Part shown: piece by piece, positions 17,163 to 25,041 of the stretch
Position numbering within the stretch: the stretch's first letter is position 1
Layout: each line of letters begins with the position of its first letter
Assembly (NCBI GenBank): GCA_934086315.1
Contig: CAKOHZ010000001.1
Span: 496,001 to 560,000, forward strand
DNA length: 64,000 nt
Direction: 5' to 3'
From: an uncultured Bacilli bacterium
GTDB taxonomy: Bacteria; Bacillota_I; Bacilli_A; RF39; UBA660
The notes under the pieces: generated by a model
What the model saw: only the letters and a program-made list of their open reading frames with translations
What the model was told of the DNA's origin: nothing
Database searches by the model: none
Position numbers and translations under genes: made by a program

Positions 17163-18020
17163 ATGAGAGGTAAAATAATATGTATTAATAAATTTATACA
17201 TAGAGTATTATTAGAAAACAATACAATAATAGATACTAGAACTAGAGGGAAACTACGTAATCAAAAAGTTTCCCCAGTTGTAGGTGATAATGTAATTGTA
17301 GATGTAACTAATAAAACAATAGAAAAAGTCGAACCTAGAAAAAATTATCTGGAAAGACCACTTATTGCAAATATAGATAAACTTCTAATTGTAATGAGTA
17401 CATCTATTCCAGTTTTTTCTGATTATTTAATAGATAAATTTCTACTTATTGCAAACTATAATAATATAGAACCTATAATCATAATAACAAAAACAGATAT
17501 GATTACTTTAAAGGAAAAAGCAGAAGTAAGAAAATATATGAATTACTATAGAAAACTAGGTATAAAAGTATATATTAATACAAGCATATCTAAAATAAAG
17601 AAAGAATTTAAAAACTCAACTGTTGCACTTTGCGGACAAACAGGAAGCGGTAAATCATCTTTATTGAATAGAATAGATGCATCATTAAAATTAAAAACTG
17701 GAGAAGTATCTCTTTCTTTAGGTAGAGGTAAACATACTACAAGATTGGTAGAGCTTTTAGAAGTAAATGATGGACTAATCGCAGATACTCCCGGATTTAG
17801 TTCACTTGAAATAAATATCCCATCAAAAGATATAAAGAAGTATTATAGTGATTTTAATAAACCATGTAAATATAGAACATGTACGCATGTAAAAGAAGAT
17901 GGTTGTGAAATAATAAAATTAGTTGAAAATGGGAAGATTCCAAAATGGAGATACGATAATTATTTAAAATTTATGGAGGAAACAAAATATGAAAGTAAGC
18001 GTTTCAATACTATCAAGTAG
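17163..18020 (+). CDS. rsgA: Ribosome small-subunit-dependent GTPase A
   Basis: 285 residues. RsgA checks late 30S maturation. Order of motifs shows the circularly permuted GTPase: OB domain first, then G4 (ITKTD), G1 (GQTGSGKSSLLN), and G3 (DTPGF). The C-terminal zinc site is CKYRTCTHVKEDGC. The start is one base after the kinase stop, and the last 32 bases overlap rpe, so prpC-prkC-rsgA-rpe is one operon, as in many Bacillota. Confidence 0.95.
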   Translation: MRGKIICINKFIHRVLLENNTIIDTRTRGKLRNQKVSPVVGDNVIVDVTNKTIEKVEPRKNYLERPLIANIDKLLIVMSTSIPVFSDYLIDKFLLIANYNNIEPIIIITKTDMITLKEKAEVRKYMNYYRKLGIKVYINTSISKIKKEFKNSTVALCGQTGSGKSSLLNRIDASLKLKTGEVSLSLGRGKHTTRLVELLEVNDGLIADTPGFSSLEINIPSKDIKKYYSDFNKPCKYRTCTHVKEDGCEIIKLVENGKIPKWRYDNYLKFMEETKYESKRFNTIK

Positions 18021-18624
18021 TATAAAACCACAAGATATTGTAAAAAAACTAGATGATACAAAAGCAGACTTTATACATGTAGATATAATGGATGGGAAAT
18101 TTGTAGAAAATAAAACATGGACTATAAGTGAAGTAAAAAAAATAGTGAGTTATTCTCATCTTCCACTAGACGTCCATTTAATGGTGGAAAATCCTTCTAA
18201 ATATATAGAAGATTATGCTCTATTGAATACAGGCTATATAACGTTTCATTATGAAGCTGTTAAAGACATAGATAAAATGATTAATGAAATTAAAAATTAT
18301 GGATTAAAAGTCGGTATAGCGATAAACCCAGAAACTGATGAAAAAGTTCTTTATCCGTATTTATCAAAAGTAGATCAAATATTAGTTATGAGTGTTCATC
18401 CAGGCAAAAGTGGTCAATCTTTTATAGATAATACTCCTAATAAAATAGAAAATTTAAAACAAGAAATAATTAATCAAAATGCCAAAACTATTATTTCAGT
18501 AGATGGTGGTATAAATGATGAAACTGGTAAACTTTGCGTAGATAAAGGCGTAAATATGCTTGTATCAGCTTCATATATACATAAAAATATACAAAATAAC
18601 ATAAATATATTAAAAAACTTATAA
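17989..18624 (+). CDS. rpe: Ribulose-phosphate 3-epimerase
   Basis: 211 residues, TIM barrel of the pentose phosphate pathway that interconverts ribulose-5-phosphate and xylulose-5-phosphate. Signature stretches: VSILSS, HVDIMDGKFVEN, LDVHLMVENP, MSVHPGKSGQSF and SVDGGIN. ATGGAGGAAAC gives the ribosome binding site inside rsgA. The 32-bp overlap with rsgA is real on both sides because both protein ends look normal. Confidence 0.94.
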   Translation: MKVSVSILSSSIKPQDIVKKLDDTKADFIHVDIMDGKFVENKTWTISEVKKIVSYSHLPLDVHLMVENPSKYIEDYALLNTGYITFHYEAVKDIDKMINEIKNYGLKVGIAINPETDEKVLYPYLSKVDQILVMSVHPGKSGQSFIDNTPNKIENLKQEIINQNAKTIISVDGGINDETGKLCVDKGVNMLVSASYIHKNIQNNINILKNL

Positions 18625-18625
18625 T

Positions 18626-18666
18626 AAACGCTTCATATGTCTAATTGACTATGAAACGTTTTTATT
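18626..18666 (+). terminator. Terminator of the prpC-rpe operon
   Basis: AAACG-C-TTCATA pairs with TATGAA-A-CGTTT (one mismatch) around a 12-base loop, then T residues. The loop contains the -35 of the next promoter. Confidence 0.75.
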
Positions 18667-18673
18667 ATATAAT
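18645..18673 (+). promoter_or_regulatory. Sigma-A promoter of the dockerin surface protein gene
   Basis: TTGACT (18645-18650), 17-bp spacer, TATAAT (18668-18673). It is interlaced with the upstream terminator. Confidence 0.85.
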
Positions 18674-18697
18674 TTTTAAAGAGAATAGGTGACGAAC

Positions 18698-20245
18698 ATG
18701 TACATAGATAAGATGATAAAAAAAGAGGTTGCTACATTAATTACATCAGTAGGACTTTTATTAATTATTTTTATTGGTGTATCATTTGCATCATTTTTTA
18801 AAATCGCCGAAGGAAAAGATAATGTTGTTGAGACAGGCGACTTAGCTATATCATTTTGTAGTGATTCAACATGTGATACAACTTATAATAATATAGGACA
18901 AGTAATAGGTACTACTAAGAAAAATGGAACATCAACACCAATTTCTATATATCCTTACCCAAATGATGGAACATATTCTAATGCTACCCCATATATATTT
19001 AATGTAGAAAACACTGGTAGTATGTCAGCAACAATTACCATAAAATTAAAAGAAGATTCTGATTTTTTACCAAGTGGAAATTACTCTGAATATAAAAGAC
19101 TTACTGAATTATACTCAAGCCATTTGAAAGTTGCAATAAGAAAGAGAGTATTAGCTAACAATTCAAAATATCAAATGGGCGATGTTAATATGGATGGTAT
19201 TGTTAATCAAAATGATGTAACATTGCTATATTCATACATAGTAAATGGTTCAAATACTTTTACAGATGAACAAGAAAAGTTAGCTGATATAAATAATGAT
19301 GGAGCTATAGATACAAACGATGTTGCTAATCTAATGAATATTATTAGAGGTGGAACCACAGAATATGAAAAGGTCTATATATATTCATTTAATGAATTAG
19401 TTGATAATGTTATATATTCTGGAGATAGAATAGAAGCCGGAGAAAGTGCAACATACTTTTTATGGATATATTTAGATGAAACAACACCTAATCAAGCGCA
19501 AAAAACATATTTTGTTGGAAATTTAGATATAGAAGGTGAATTTATTCCTGATGATTTACCATTTAGTTCAGCACCATGGAAAACAATTATAGAAAATGTA
19601 AAATCTGGTAATACTGATATGTATGAAGTTGGGGATACTAAAGAAGTAGATTTAGGTTCATTAGGTAAACATACTCTTAGAATTGCTAATAATTCAACAC
19701 CAAGTCAATGTGGTACAGATGGTTACTCACAAACAGCTTGTGGATTTGTAGTCGAATTTGCAGATGTTGTTGCGATGAGAGTTATAAATAGTAAAGCAAC
19801 TAATGTAGGTGGATGGCCATCAAGCGAGGTTAGAGCATATATAAATAATACTGTATACAATAGTCTTCCATCTGATTTGAGAGCGGGAATTATTGATACA
19901 ACAGTAATATCTGGTCATGGAAGTAATGAAACAAGTAATCTAAAATCAACTGATAAATTATATTTACTAGCACCTAAAGAAATATATTCTAATTATTCTA
20001 ACAGTACTTATGATAGTGCAATATCAACAACTAGACAGTTAGATTATTATGCATCATTAAAAATATCAATGAGTAGTTATAAAGGAGCAGGCAAAAAATA
20101 CAATGGAAATAATACTTGGACTTGGTTAAGAACTGCTGTAGCCAATGGAACAACTTCATTCTGTAGTATAGGAGCAAGTGGAGATGGAGGCACAGGAGAA
20201 GCAAGTTCAGGTAGAGGTATTAGTCCAGCATTTAGAATAGGTTAA
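18698..20245 (+). CDS. Secreted or surface protein with internal dockerin and C-terminal DUF6273-type domain
   Basis: 515 residues. The N-terminus (about 10-33) is a hydrophobic signal ending in SFASFFKIAEGKDNVVETGDLA, the form seen in SipW-dependent TasA/CalY-like proteins. Residues 160-219 are a dockerin: two calcium-loop repeats, GDVNMDGIVNQNDV and ADINNDGAIDTNDV. Residues ~300-515 fit DUF6273 (GGWPSSEVRAYINN, YNSLPSDLRAGI, TWLRTA, GRGISPAFR). No cohesin is in the window. GTG 18689 also opens the frame, but AGGTGA is well placed for ATG 18698. Flanked by its own promoter and terminator, so it is a single-gene unit. Confidence 0.8.
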   Translation: MYIDKMIKKEVATLITSVGLLLIIFIGVSFASFFKIAEGKDNVVETGDLAISFCSDSTCDTTYNNIGQVIGTTKKNGTSTPISIYPYPNDGTYSNATPYIFNVENTGSMSATITIKLKEDSDFLPSGNYSEYKRLTELYSSHLKVAIRKRVLANNSKYQMGDVNMDGIVNQNDVTLLYSYIVNGSNTFTDEQEKLADINNDGAIDTNDVANLMNIIRGGTTEYEKVYIYSFNELVDNVIYSGDRIEAGESATYFLWIYLDETTPNQAQKTYFVGNLDIEGEFIPDDLPFSSAPWKTIIENVKSGNTDMYEVGDTKEVDLGSLGKHTLRIANNSTPSQCGTDGYSQTACGFVVEFADVVAMRVINSKATNVGGWPSSEVRAYINNTVYNSLPSDLRAGIIDTTVISGHGSNETSNLKSTDKLYLLAPKEIYSNYSNSTYDSAISTTRQLDYYASLKISMSSYKGAGKKYNGNNTWTWLRTAVANGTTSFCSIGASGDGGTGEASSGRGISPAFRIG

Positions 20246-20275
20246 AATAATTAGTGAATAACTAATTATTTTTTT
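20245..20275 (+). terminator. Terminator of the dockerin surface protein gene
   Basis: AAATAATTAGT, GAATA loop, ACTAATTATTT and a T run; 11-bp stem. Confidence 0.9.
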
Positions 20276-20297
20276 ATATATTTTTAGAAAAAAGAAG

Positions 20298-20326
20298 TGT
20301 TTTCATGTTTTATGCCTAACTATAAT
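20298..20326 (+). promoter_or_regulatory. Putative promoter of the bacteriocin export operon
   Basis: TATAAT at 20321-20326 and a weak TGTTTT at 20298-20303, 17 bp apart. The -10 is only a few bases before the GGAGG of the transporter gene, which would give a very short leader. Confidence 0.4.
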
Positions 20327-20341
20327 AATAGGAGGGTTAAA

Positions 20342-22402
20342 ATGTTAAATAAGAAATTAATAGTTAGGCAAAATGGATTAAAAGATTGTGGACCTTCTTG
20401 TTTACTTTCGATAATGAAATATTATGGATGTGAAGCATCTCACGAAGAAGTCACATTTACTTTAAAAACAGATATAGATGGATCCAATGCATACAACATA
20501 CTTAATGGAAGTAAAAACTATGGATTTGATGGATATGGAGTACATTATACATATGAAGAAATTATCAATAATGAAATATCTTTCCCTATAATTTGTCATA
20601 TAATAAAAAACAATATGTATCATTTTATAGTAGTTTACAAAGTAAATAAAAATACGCTTACAATAATGGATCCATCTACAAATATAACTAAAATCTCATT
20701 TGAAGAATTTAAGAGTATGTATCAAAGTACATCATTAGTAATATACCCAATCAAGAAAGTAAATAATATAAGAAATAAAAACAAATTATTAGAAATCATT
20801 TATTCATACCTCAAACTAGAAAAAATTACTATACACAAATTAATAATTACATCAATTCTTTTAATAATTGTAAGTATACTTCTTAATTATTATTCACTTA
20901 TCTTAATAGATTATATATTACCGAATTATAATACAAATATTTTGATAAAACTAACTATAATGTTTCTAGTAACAGCGATATTTAAAAGTACAATTAATTT
21001 TATAAGGGGTAAATTAATAATAGATATAAATTCTAAAATATCTATAAACTTAAACAATGATGTTACAAGAAAACTATTTAACCTTCCATATCAATTCTTC
21101 AAAAACAAATCTACTCCAGAAGTGATATCTAGAATTAACGATTTAAAAGACTTTAAAGACTCTTTAACCGAAATAATAATAAATGTATCTACTAATATAT
21201 TATTAGTCTTTATAAGCATTATTTTACTATTAAAAATAAATATAAAATTATTTATGATTTATTTATTAGAAATAATAATTTATATATTAATATTAATGAT
21301 ATATAAAAGAAACAATAATAAACATATAGATAATATATTAATAAATGAATCTAATTATAATAAAACACTAAATGAAAGTATATATAGTTATGAAATAAAT
21401 AGAAACTTAAATTTAAAATCTCAAATTCTTAAAAAATTGGAAATGTCAAATATAAAAAATAACTTTAGTAATAAAATATATGAAACCTCACTAAATACAC
21501 AAATCTTTTTAAAAGAATTAACATCCAACATAACATATATATTTTCTATATTTATAGGTGTAATATTCATCCATAAAAATATAATATCTATTGGTAACTT
21601 TCTACTATTTAATTCATTAATTTATTATTTTACCGATCCTTTAAAAAGTATATTAAATTTAGAACCAAATATTAATTATATAAAGAATGTATATAGGAGA
21701 ATTAATGATTTATTACTAGTAACCACTAAAGAAGAATTAGCTACAAATAAATTTATTGATGGTGATATTGTTATTAATAATTTAAGTTATAATAACTCTC
21801 TAATTCCATTATTTGAAAATGTATCATTTAAAATAAAATATGGTAGTAAATTCTTAATATATGGTGATAGCGGTAGTGGAAAAAGTACAATTATTAAAAT
21901 ATTATTAAAATATATAGAAGACTATAGTGGTGAAATATTAATTGATAATATAAATATTAAAGATATCAATTCAAATGTTATTTCTAATAGTATTACATAT
22001 GTATCACAAAATAATTTTTTATTAAATGATACTTTAAAAAATAATATTATTTACGATAGAAGAATAAAGGAAGAAGACTATGAAAATGTTATTAAGTTGT
22101 GTAATTTAGAAGTATTAAGAAATAGTAGTAAATTAAGAAATAATATGATTATTGAAGAAGATGGATTTAATGTATCAGGTGGAGAAAGACAAAAAATTAT
22201 ATTAGCAAGAAGTATCTTAAAAGATAGCGAATTTATAATTTTAGATGAAGCTTTAAGTGAAGTAGGTGTAGAAGAAGAAAAAGAAATACTTAAAAAGATA
22301 TTTAAGTATTTTAAAGGCAAAACTATAATTTATATTAGTCATAAAGAAGAAATAATTTCTATGTTTAAAGACAAATATAAATTGGAAAGGAGTAAGGCTT
22401 GA
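20342..22402 (+). CDS. Peptidase-containing (C39) ABC transporter for double-glycine leader peptides
   Basis: 686 residues with the full three-part layout of bacteriocin processing exporters. Residues 1-~135 are the C39 protease: Gln10, catalytic Cys16 in LKDCGPSC, His94 and Asp110. Residues ~160-430 carry about six membrane spans. The ATPase follows, with Walker A GDSGSGKST near 508, signature VSGGERQK near 615 and Walker B FIILDEAL. Such proteins cut leaders after GG and export the mature peptide. GGAGGG precedes ATG 20342. The stop overlaps the start of a 45-residue peptide gene with a GG leader, so substrate and exporter are coupled. Confidence 0.93.
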   Translation: MLNKKLIVRQNGLKDCGPSCLLSIMKYYGCEASHEEVTFTLKTDIDGSNAYNILNGSKNYGFDGYGVHYTYEEIINNEISFPIICHIIKNNMYHFIVVYKVNKNTLTIMDPSTNITKISFEEFKSMYQSTSLVIYPIKKVNNIRNKNKLLEIIYSYLKLEKITIHKLIITSILLIIVSILLNYYSLILIDYILPNYNTNILIKLTIMFLVTAIFKSTINFIRGKLIIDINSKISINLNNDVTRKLFNLPYQFFKNKSTPEVISRINDLKDFKDSLTEIIINVSTNILLVFISIILLLKINIKLFMIYLLEIIIYILILMIYKRNNNKHIDNILINESNYNKTLNESIYSYEINRNLNLKSQILKKLEMSNIKNNFSNKIYETSLNTQIFLKELTSNITYIFSIFIGVIFIHKNIISIGNFLLFNSLIYYFTDPLKSILNLEPNINYIKNVYRRINDLLLVTTKEELATNKFIDGDIVINNLSYNNSLIPLFENVSFKIKYGSKFLIYGDSGSGKSTIIKILLKYIEDYSGEILIDNINIKDINSNVISNSITYVSQNNFLLNDTLKNNIIYDRRIKEEDYENVIKLCNLEVLRNSSKLRNNMIIEEDGFNVSGGERQKIILARSILKDSEFIILDEALSEVGVEEEKEILKKIFKYFKGKTIIYISHKEEIISMFKDKYKLERSKA

Positions 22403-22539
22403 TGAATCAAGAAGAATTAATAAATATTAAAGGAGGAGCAAATTGGGCAGCAATAGGAGTTGGATCAACATTAGTCTCATTTCTGATAGGATTATTAGAT
22501 GGTTATTTAAGACCTTTAAAATGCAATAAATGGAAGTAG
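22402..22539 (+). CDS. Putative class IIb bacteriocin precursor, peptide A (GG leader)
   Basis: 45 residues, overlapping the last base of the exporter gene. The first 12, MNQEELINIKGG, form a double-glycine leader. The predicted mature peptide has 33 residues, starts ANWAAIGVG, is hydrophobic in the middle with small-residue spacing (AIGVG and GLLDG, the latter a GxxxG), and ends in a basic tail with one Cys (LKCNKWK). AAGGAG lies upstream. Position behind a C39 exporter and pairing with a similar second peptide support a two-peptide bacteriocin. Target and activity are unknown. Confidence 0.8.
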   Translation: MNQEELINIKGGANWAAIGVGSTLVSFLIGLLDGYLRPLKCNKWK

Positions 22540-22688
22540 AAGAACTAGTAATGATTAAAGCAGGATCTGTTTCTGGTACTATTATTAATGCCGTGGTAAG
22601 AAGTGTTAAACTTGCATTAGAATTAGGAAGAAGCCTCGGTTCTGCAATCAGAAGAGCAAAAGAAAAGAAGAAATGTGAATATAGTTAG
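22530..22688 (+). CDS. Putative class IIb bacteriocin precursor, peptide B (AG-type leader)
   Basis: 52 residues, starting inside the end of peptide A (10-base overlap, different frame). Its first 12 residues, MEVEELVMIKAG, parallel the peptide A leader position by position (EEL, IK, then Gly at -1, with Ala for Gly at -2). The predicted mature part has 40 residues, begins SVSGTIINAVV, contains GRSLG (GxxxG), and ends in a strongly basic tail with one Cys (RRAKEKKKCEYS). No clear ribosome binding site precedes the ATG, so translation is probably coupled to peptide A. ATG 22551 would remove most of the leader and is less likely. Confidence 0.75.
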   Translation: MEVEELVMIKAGSVSGTIINAVVRSVKLALELGRSLGSAIRRAKEKKKCEYS

Positions 22689-22708
22689 CAAAAGCTAACT
22701 ATATTTTA
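22678..22708 (+). terminator. Terminator of the bacteriocin operon
   Basis: AATATAGTTAGC, AAAA loop, GCTAACTATATT, then T residues; 12-bp perfect stem beginning within the end of the peptide B gene. Confidence 0.93.
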
Positions 22709-22786
22709 ATTTAAAACTAAATTAATAAGAAAAAAATAAAAAGTTTTTATCAATGTGAAAAATTTGTAAAAATACAAAAACTATTA

Positions 22787-22814
22787 TTGACATATAATAT
22801 TAAATGGGTATAAT
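22787..22814 (+). promoter_or_regulatory. Sigma-A promoter of the marR-ABC operon
   Basis: TTGACA (22787-22792), 16-bp spacer, TATAAT (22809-22814). Confidence 0.85.
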
Positions 22815-22821
22815 TATTTTG

Positions 22822-22837
22822 TTAGTTACCTAACTAA
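22822..22837 (+). promoter_or_regulatory. Candidate MarR operator, perfect palindrome
   Basis: TTAGTTA-CC-TAACTAA, a perfect 7-bp inverted repeat sitting at about the +1 to +17 region of the promoter. MarR proteins typically repress their own operon from such sites. Confidence 0.75.
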
Positions 22838-22849
22838 AGGAATGATATT

Positions 22850-23293
22850 ATGAATGAAAAAAGTATTAGTTTGGAAATCAAAAAAATAGATAGTTTAATA
22901 GTAAGAAAAATAATATCTTATAATAAAAATTCTATTTATCAATTATCACCAGCTCAAATAGTAATAATAAAATATTTAATTAAGAACAAGAATAATATTG
23001 TATATCAAAAAGACATAGAAAAAAAATTAGGACTTAGAAAATCTACCATTTCTGGGATATTGAGTACAATGATTAAAAATGATATTATTACAAGAACTGA
23101 AGCGACAAGTGATTTAAGAAGTAAAGAAATAAAACTTACTGAAAAAGGACTAAAACTTGATAAGATAATGAAAAAGAAAGCACTTGAGTTTGAAAATTTA
23201 TTGCAAAATAATATTGAACCTAAAGATTTAGAAATATTTTATAAAGTGACTAATCAAATACAAAAGAATTTAGAAGGAGAGGAAAAATGTTAA
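22850..23293 (+). CDS. MarR-family transcriptional regulator
   Basis: 147 residues. The winged-helix core is visible: LSPAQIVIIKYLIKN, DIEKKLGLRKSTISGILSTMIKNDIITR, then the wing EATSDLRSKEIKLTEKG. The C-terminal helix would form the dimer. It most likely represses its own gene and the two ABC genes via the palindrome at 22822-22837. The last 7 bases overlap the next gene. Confidence 0.9.
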   Translation: MNEKSISLEIKKIDSLIVRKIISYNKNSIYQLSPAQIVIIKYLIKNKNNIVYQKDIEKKLGLRKSTISGILSTMIKNDIITRTEATSDLRSKEIKLTEKGLKLDKIMKKKALEFENLLQNNIEPKDLEIFYKVTNQIQKNLEGEEKC

Positions 23294-25041
23294 AGTTATT
23301 TAAAAACTTAGAAAAAAAAGACTGGCTATTTATATTTATAAGCTGTATATTTATAGTTTTACAAGTATGGTTAGAACTTAAAATACCTGATTATATGAGC
23401 AAGATAACAGAACTTGTACAGTTAAATGGAACAATTAAAGAAATACTAACTGAGGGAGCTTACATGTTAGCATGTGCATTTTTAAGTTTAGCATCTTCAG
23501 TAGTTGTAGGTTATATTATTGCAAATCTAGCATCAAATTTTTCAAAGAATTTACGCGAAAAATTATTTAACAAAGTTCAAAGCTTTGGAATGGAAGAAAT
23601 AAAAAAATTCCAAACCAGTAGTCTTATTACAAGAACAACAAATGATATAGGTAATGTAGAAATGATGCTTACATTTGGTCTTCAAATGATTATAAAAGCA
23701 CCAATTACTGCAATTTGGGCAGTTGGAAAAATACTTGGTAAAAGTTTTGAATGGACTGCAATCACTGGTGGAGCAGTACTAGTACTACTTATAATGGTAA
23801 TAACGCTTATGACAATAGTATTACCAAGATTCAAAATTGTACAAAAATTAATAGATAACATAAATGGACTAACAAGAGAAAACTTAAAAGGTATAAGAGT
23901 AGTAAGAGCATTTAATGCAGAAGGATACCAAGAAGAAAAGTTTGAAAAAGTAAATAAGAAACTTACTAACACACAATTATTTAATCAAAAGATTATGAGT
24001 TTAATGTCACCAATGATGTATTTAATAATGAATGGTGTTTCACTAGGAATATACTTTATGGGAGCATTTCTTATAAGAGATGCATTACTTGCTGATAAAA
24101 TAACATTATTTAGTAATATGGTTGTATTCAGTAGTTACGCAATGCAAGTAATAATGTCTTTCTTAATGTTAGCAATGATATTCATAATGTATCCAAGAGC
24201 ATCTATTTCAGCAGATAGAATTAATGAGGTATTAAACACAAAAGCAAAAATAAAAAGTGGTAAAGAAACTAGAGCATCAGAAGTTGGTACAATAGAATTT
24301 AAAAATGTATCGTTTAAATATCCTGATTCAGAAGAATATGTACTTAAAGATATATCATTTAAGGCTGGTAAAGGAGAAACAATTGCTATTATTGGTTCGA
24401 CTGGTAGTGGAAAAAGTACTCTAATAAATTTAATACCCAGATTTTATGATGTAACTGAAGGAAAAGTATTAGTTGATGGAATAGATGTTAGAAACTACAC
24501 ACTTGATTCGTTACATGATCGTCTTGGTTACGTACCACAAAGAGCAGTAATGTTTAGTGGTTCAGTTAATTATAATGTAGAATATGGTAAGAAAACAAAC
24601 TATGAAGTTTCAGATAAAAAAATCAAAGAAGCCGTAAAGGTAGCACAAGCAGAAGAATTCGTAGAAAAGATGCCTAAAAAATATGAAGCTAATATCGCAC
24701 AAGGCGGAACAAACGTATCAGGTGGTCAAAAACAAAGATTAAGTATCGCAAGAGCTATCGCAAGAGATCCAGAAATATATATATTTGATGACTCATTTAG
24801 TGCACTTGATTATAAAACAGATTATGTTTTAAGAAAAGAATTGAAGGAATATACAAAAGATGCAACAAGCATAATAGTGGCTCAAAGAATAGGTACTATC
24901 AAAAATGCAGATAAAATTATAGTTCTTGATAAAGGTAAATGTGTAGGAATTGGTACGCATAAAGAATTATTAAAAAATTGTGAAGTATATAAAGAAATAG
25001 CTTATTCACAATTATCAAAGGAGGAACTTGAAAATGAATAA
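23287..25041 (+). CDS. ABC exporter half, degenerate-site subunit (BmrC/LmrC-like)
   Basis: 584 residues: six-span membrane domain, then ATPase. Walker A GSTGSGKST is near 369 and the signature SGGQKQ near 478 is canonical. Walker B reads IFDDSFSALD with Asp in place of the catalytic Glu, and the H-loop has Gln (VAQRIGTI). These changes mark the non-catalytic site of an asymmetric heterodimer, as in BmrCD or LmrCD multidrug pumps. It overlaps marR by 7 bp and its partner gene by 8 bp. Confidence 0.9.
   Translation: MLKLFKNLEKKDWLFIFISCIFIVLQVWLELKIPDYMSKITELVQLNGTIKEILTEGAYMLACAFLSLASSVVVGYIIANLASNFSKNLREKLFNKVQSFGMEEIKKFQTSSLITRTTNDIGNVEMMLTFGLQMIIKAPITAIWAVGKILGKSFEWTAITGGAVLVLLIMVITLMTIVLPRFKIVQKLIDNINGLTRENLKGIRVVRAFNAEGYQEEKFEKVNKKLTNTQLFNQKIMSLMSPMMYLIMNGVSLGIYFMGAFLIRDALLADKITLFSNMVVFSSYAMQVIMSFLMLAMIFIMYPRASISADRINEVLNTKAKIKSGKETRASEVGTIEFKNVSFKYPDSEEYVLKDISFKAGKGETIAIIGSTGSGKSTLINLIPRFYDVTEGKVLVDGIDVRNYTLDSLHDRLGYVPQRAVMFSGSVNYNVEYGKKTNYEVSDKKIKEAVKVAQAEEFVEKMPKKYEANIAQGGTNVSGGQKQRLSIARAIARDPEIYIFDDSFSALDYKTDYVLRKELKEYTKDATSIIVAQRIGTIKNADKIIVLDKGKCVGIGTHKELLKNCEVYKEIAYSQLSKEELENE

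Noticed and set aside
20286..20303. Shared run AAAAAAGAAGTGTTTT upstream of the C39 exporter and dnaG (39610-39626)
   Set aside because: Runs of this length and AT content are expected by chance in a 64-kb AT-rich window; the surroundings are not alike.
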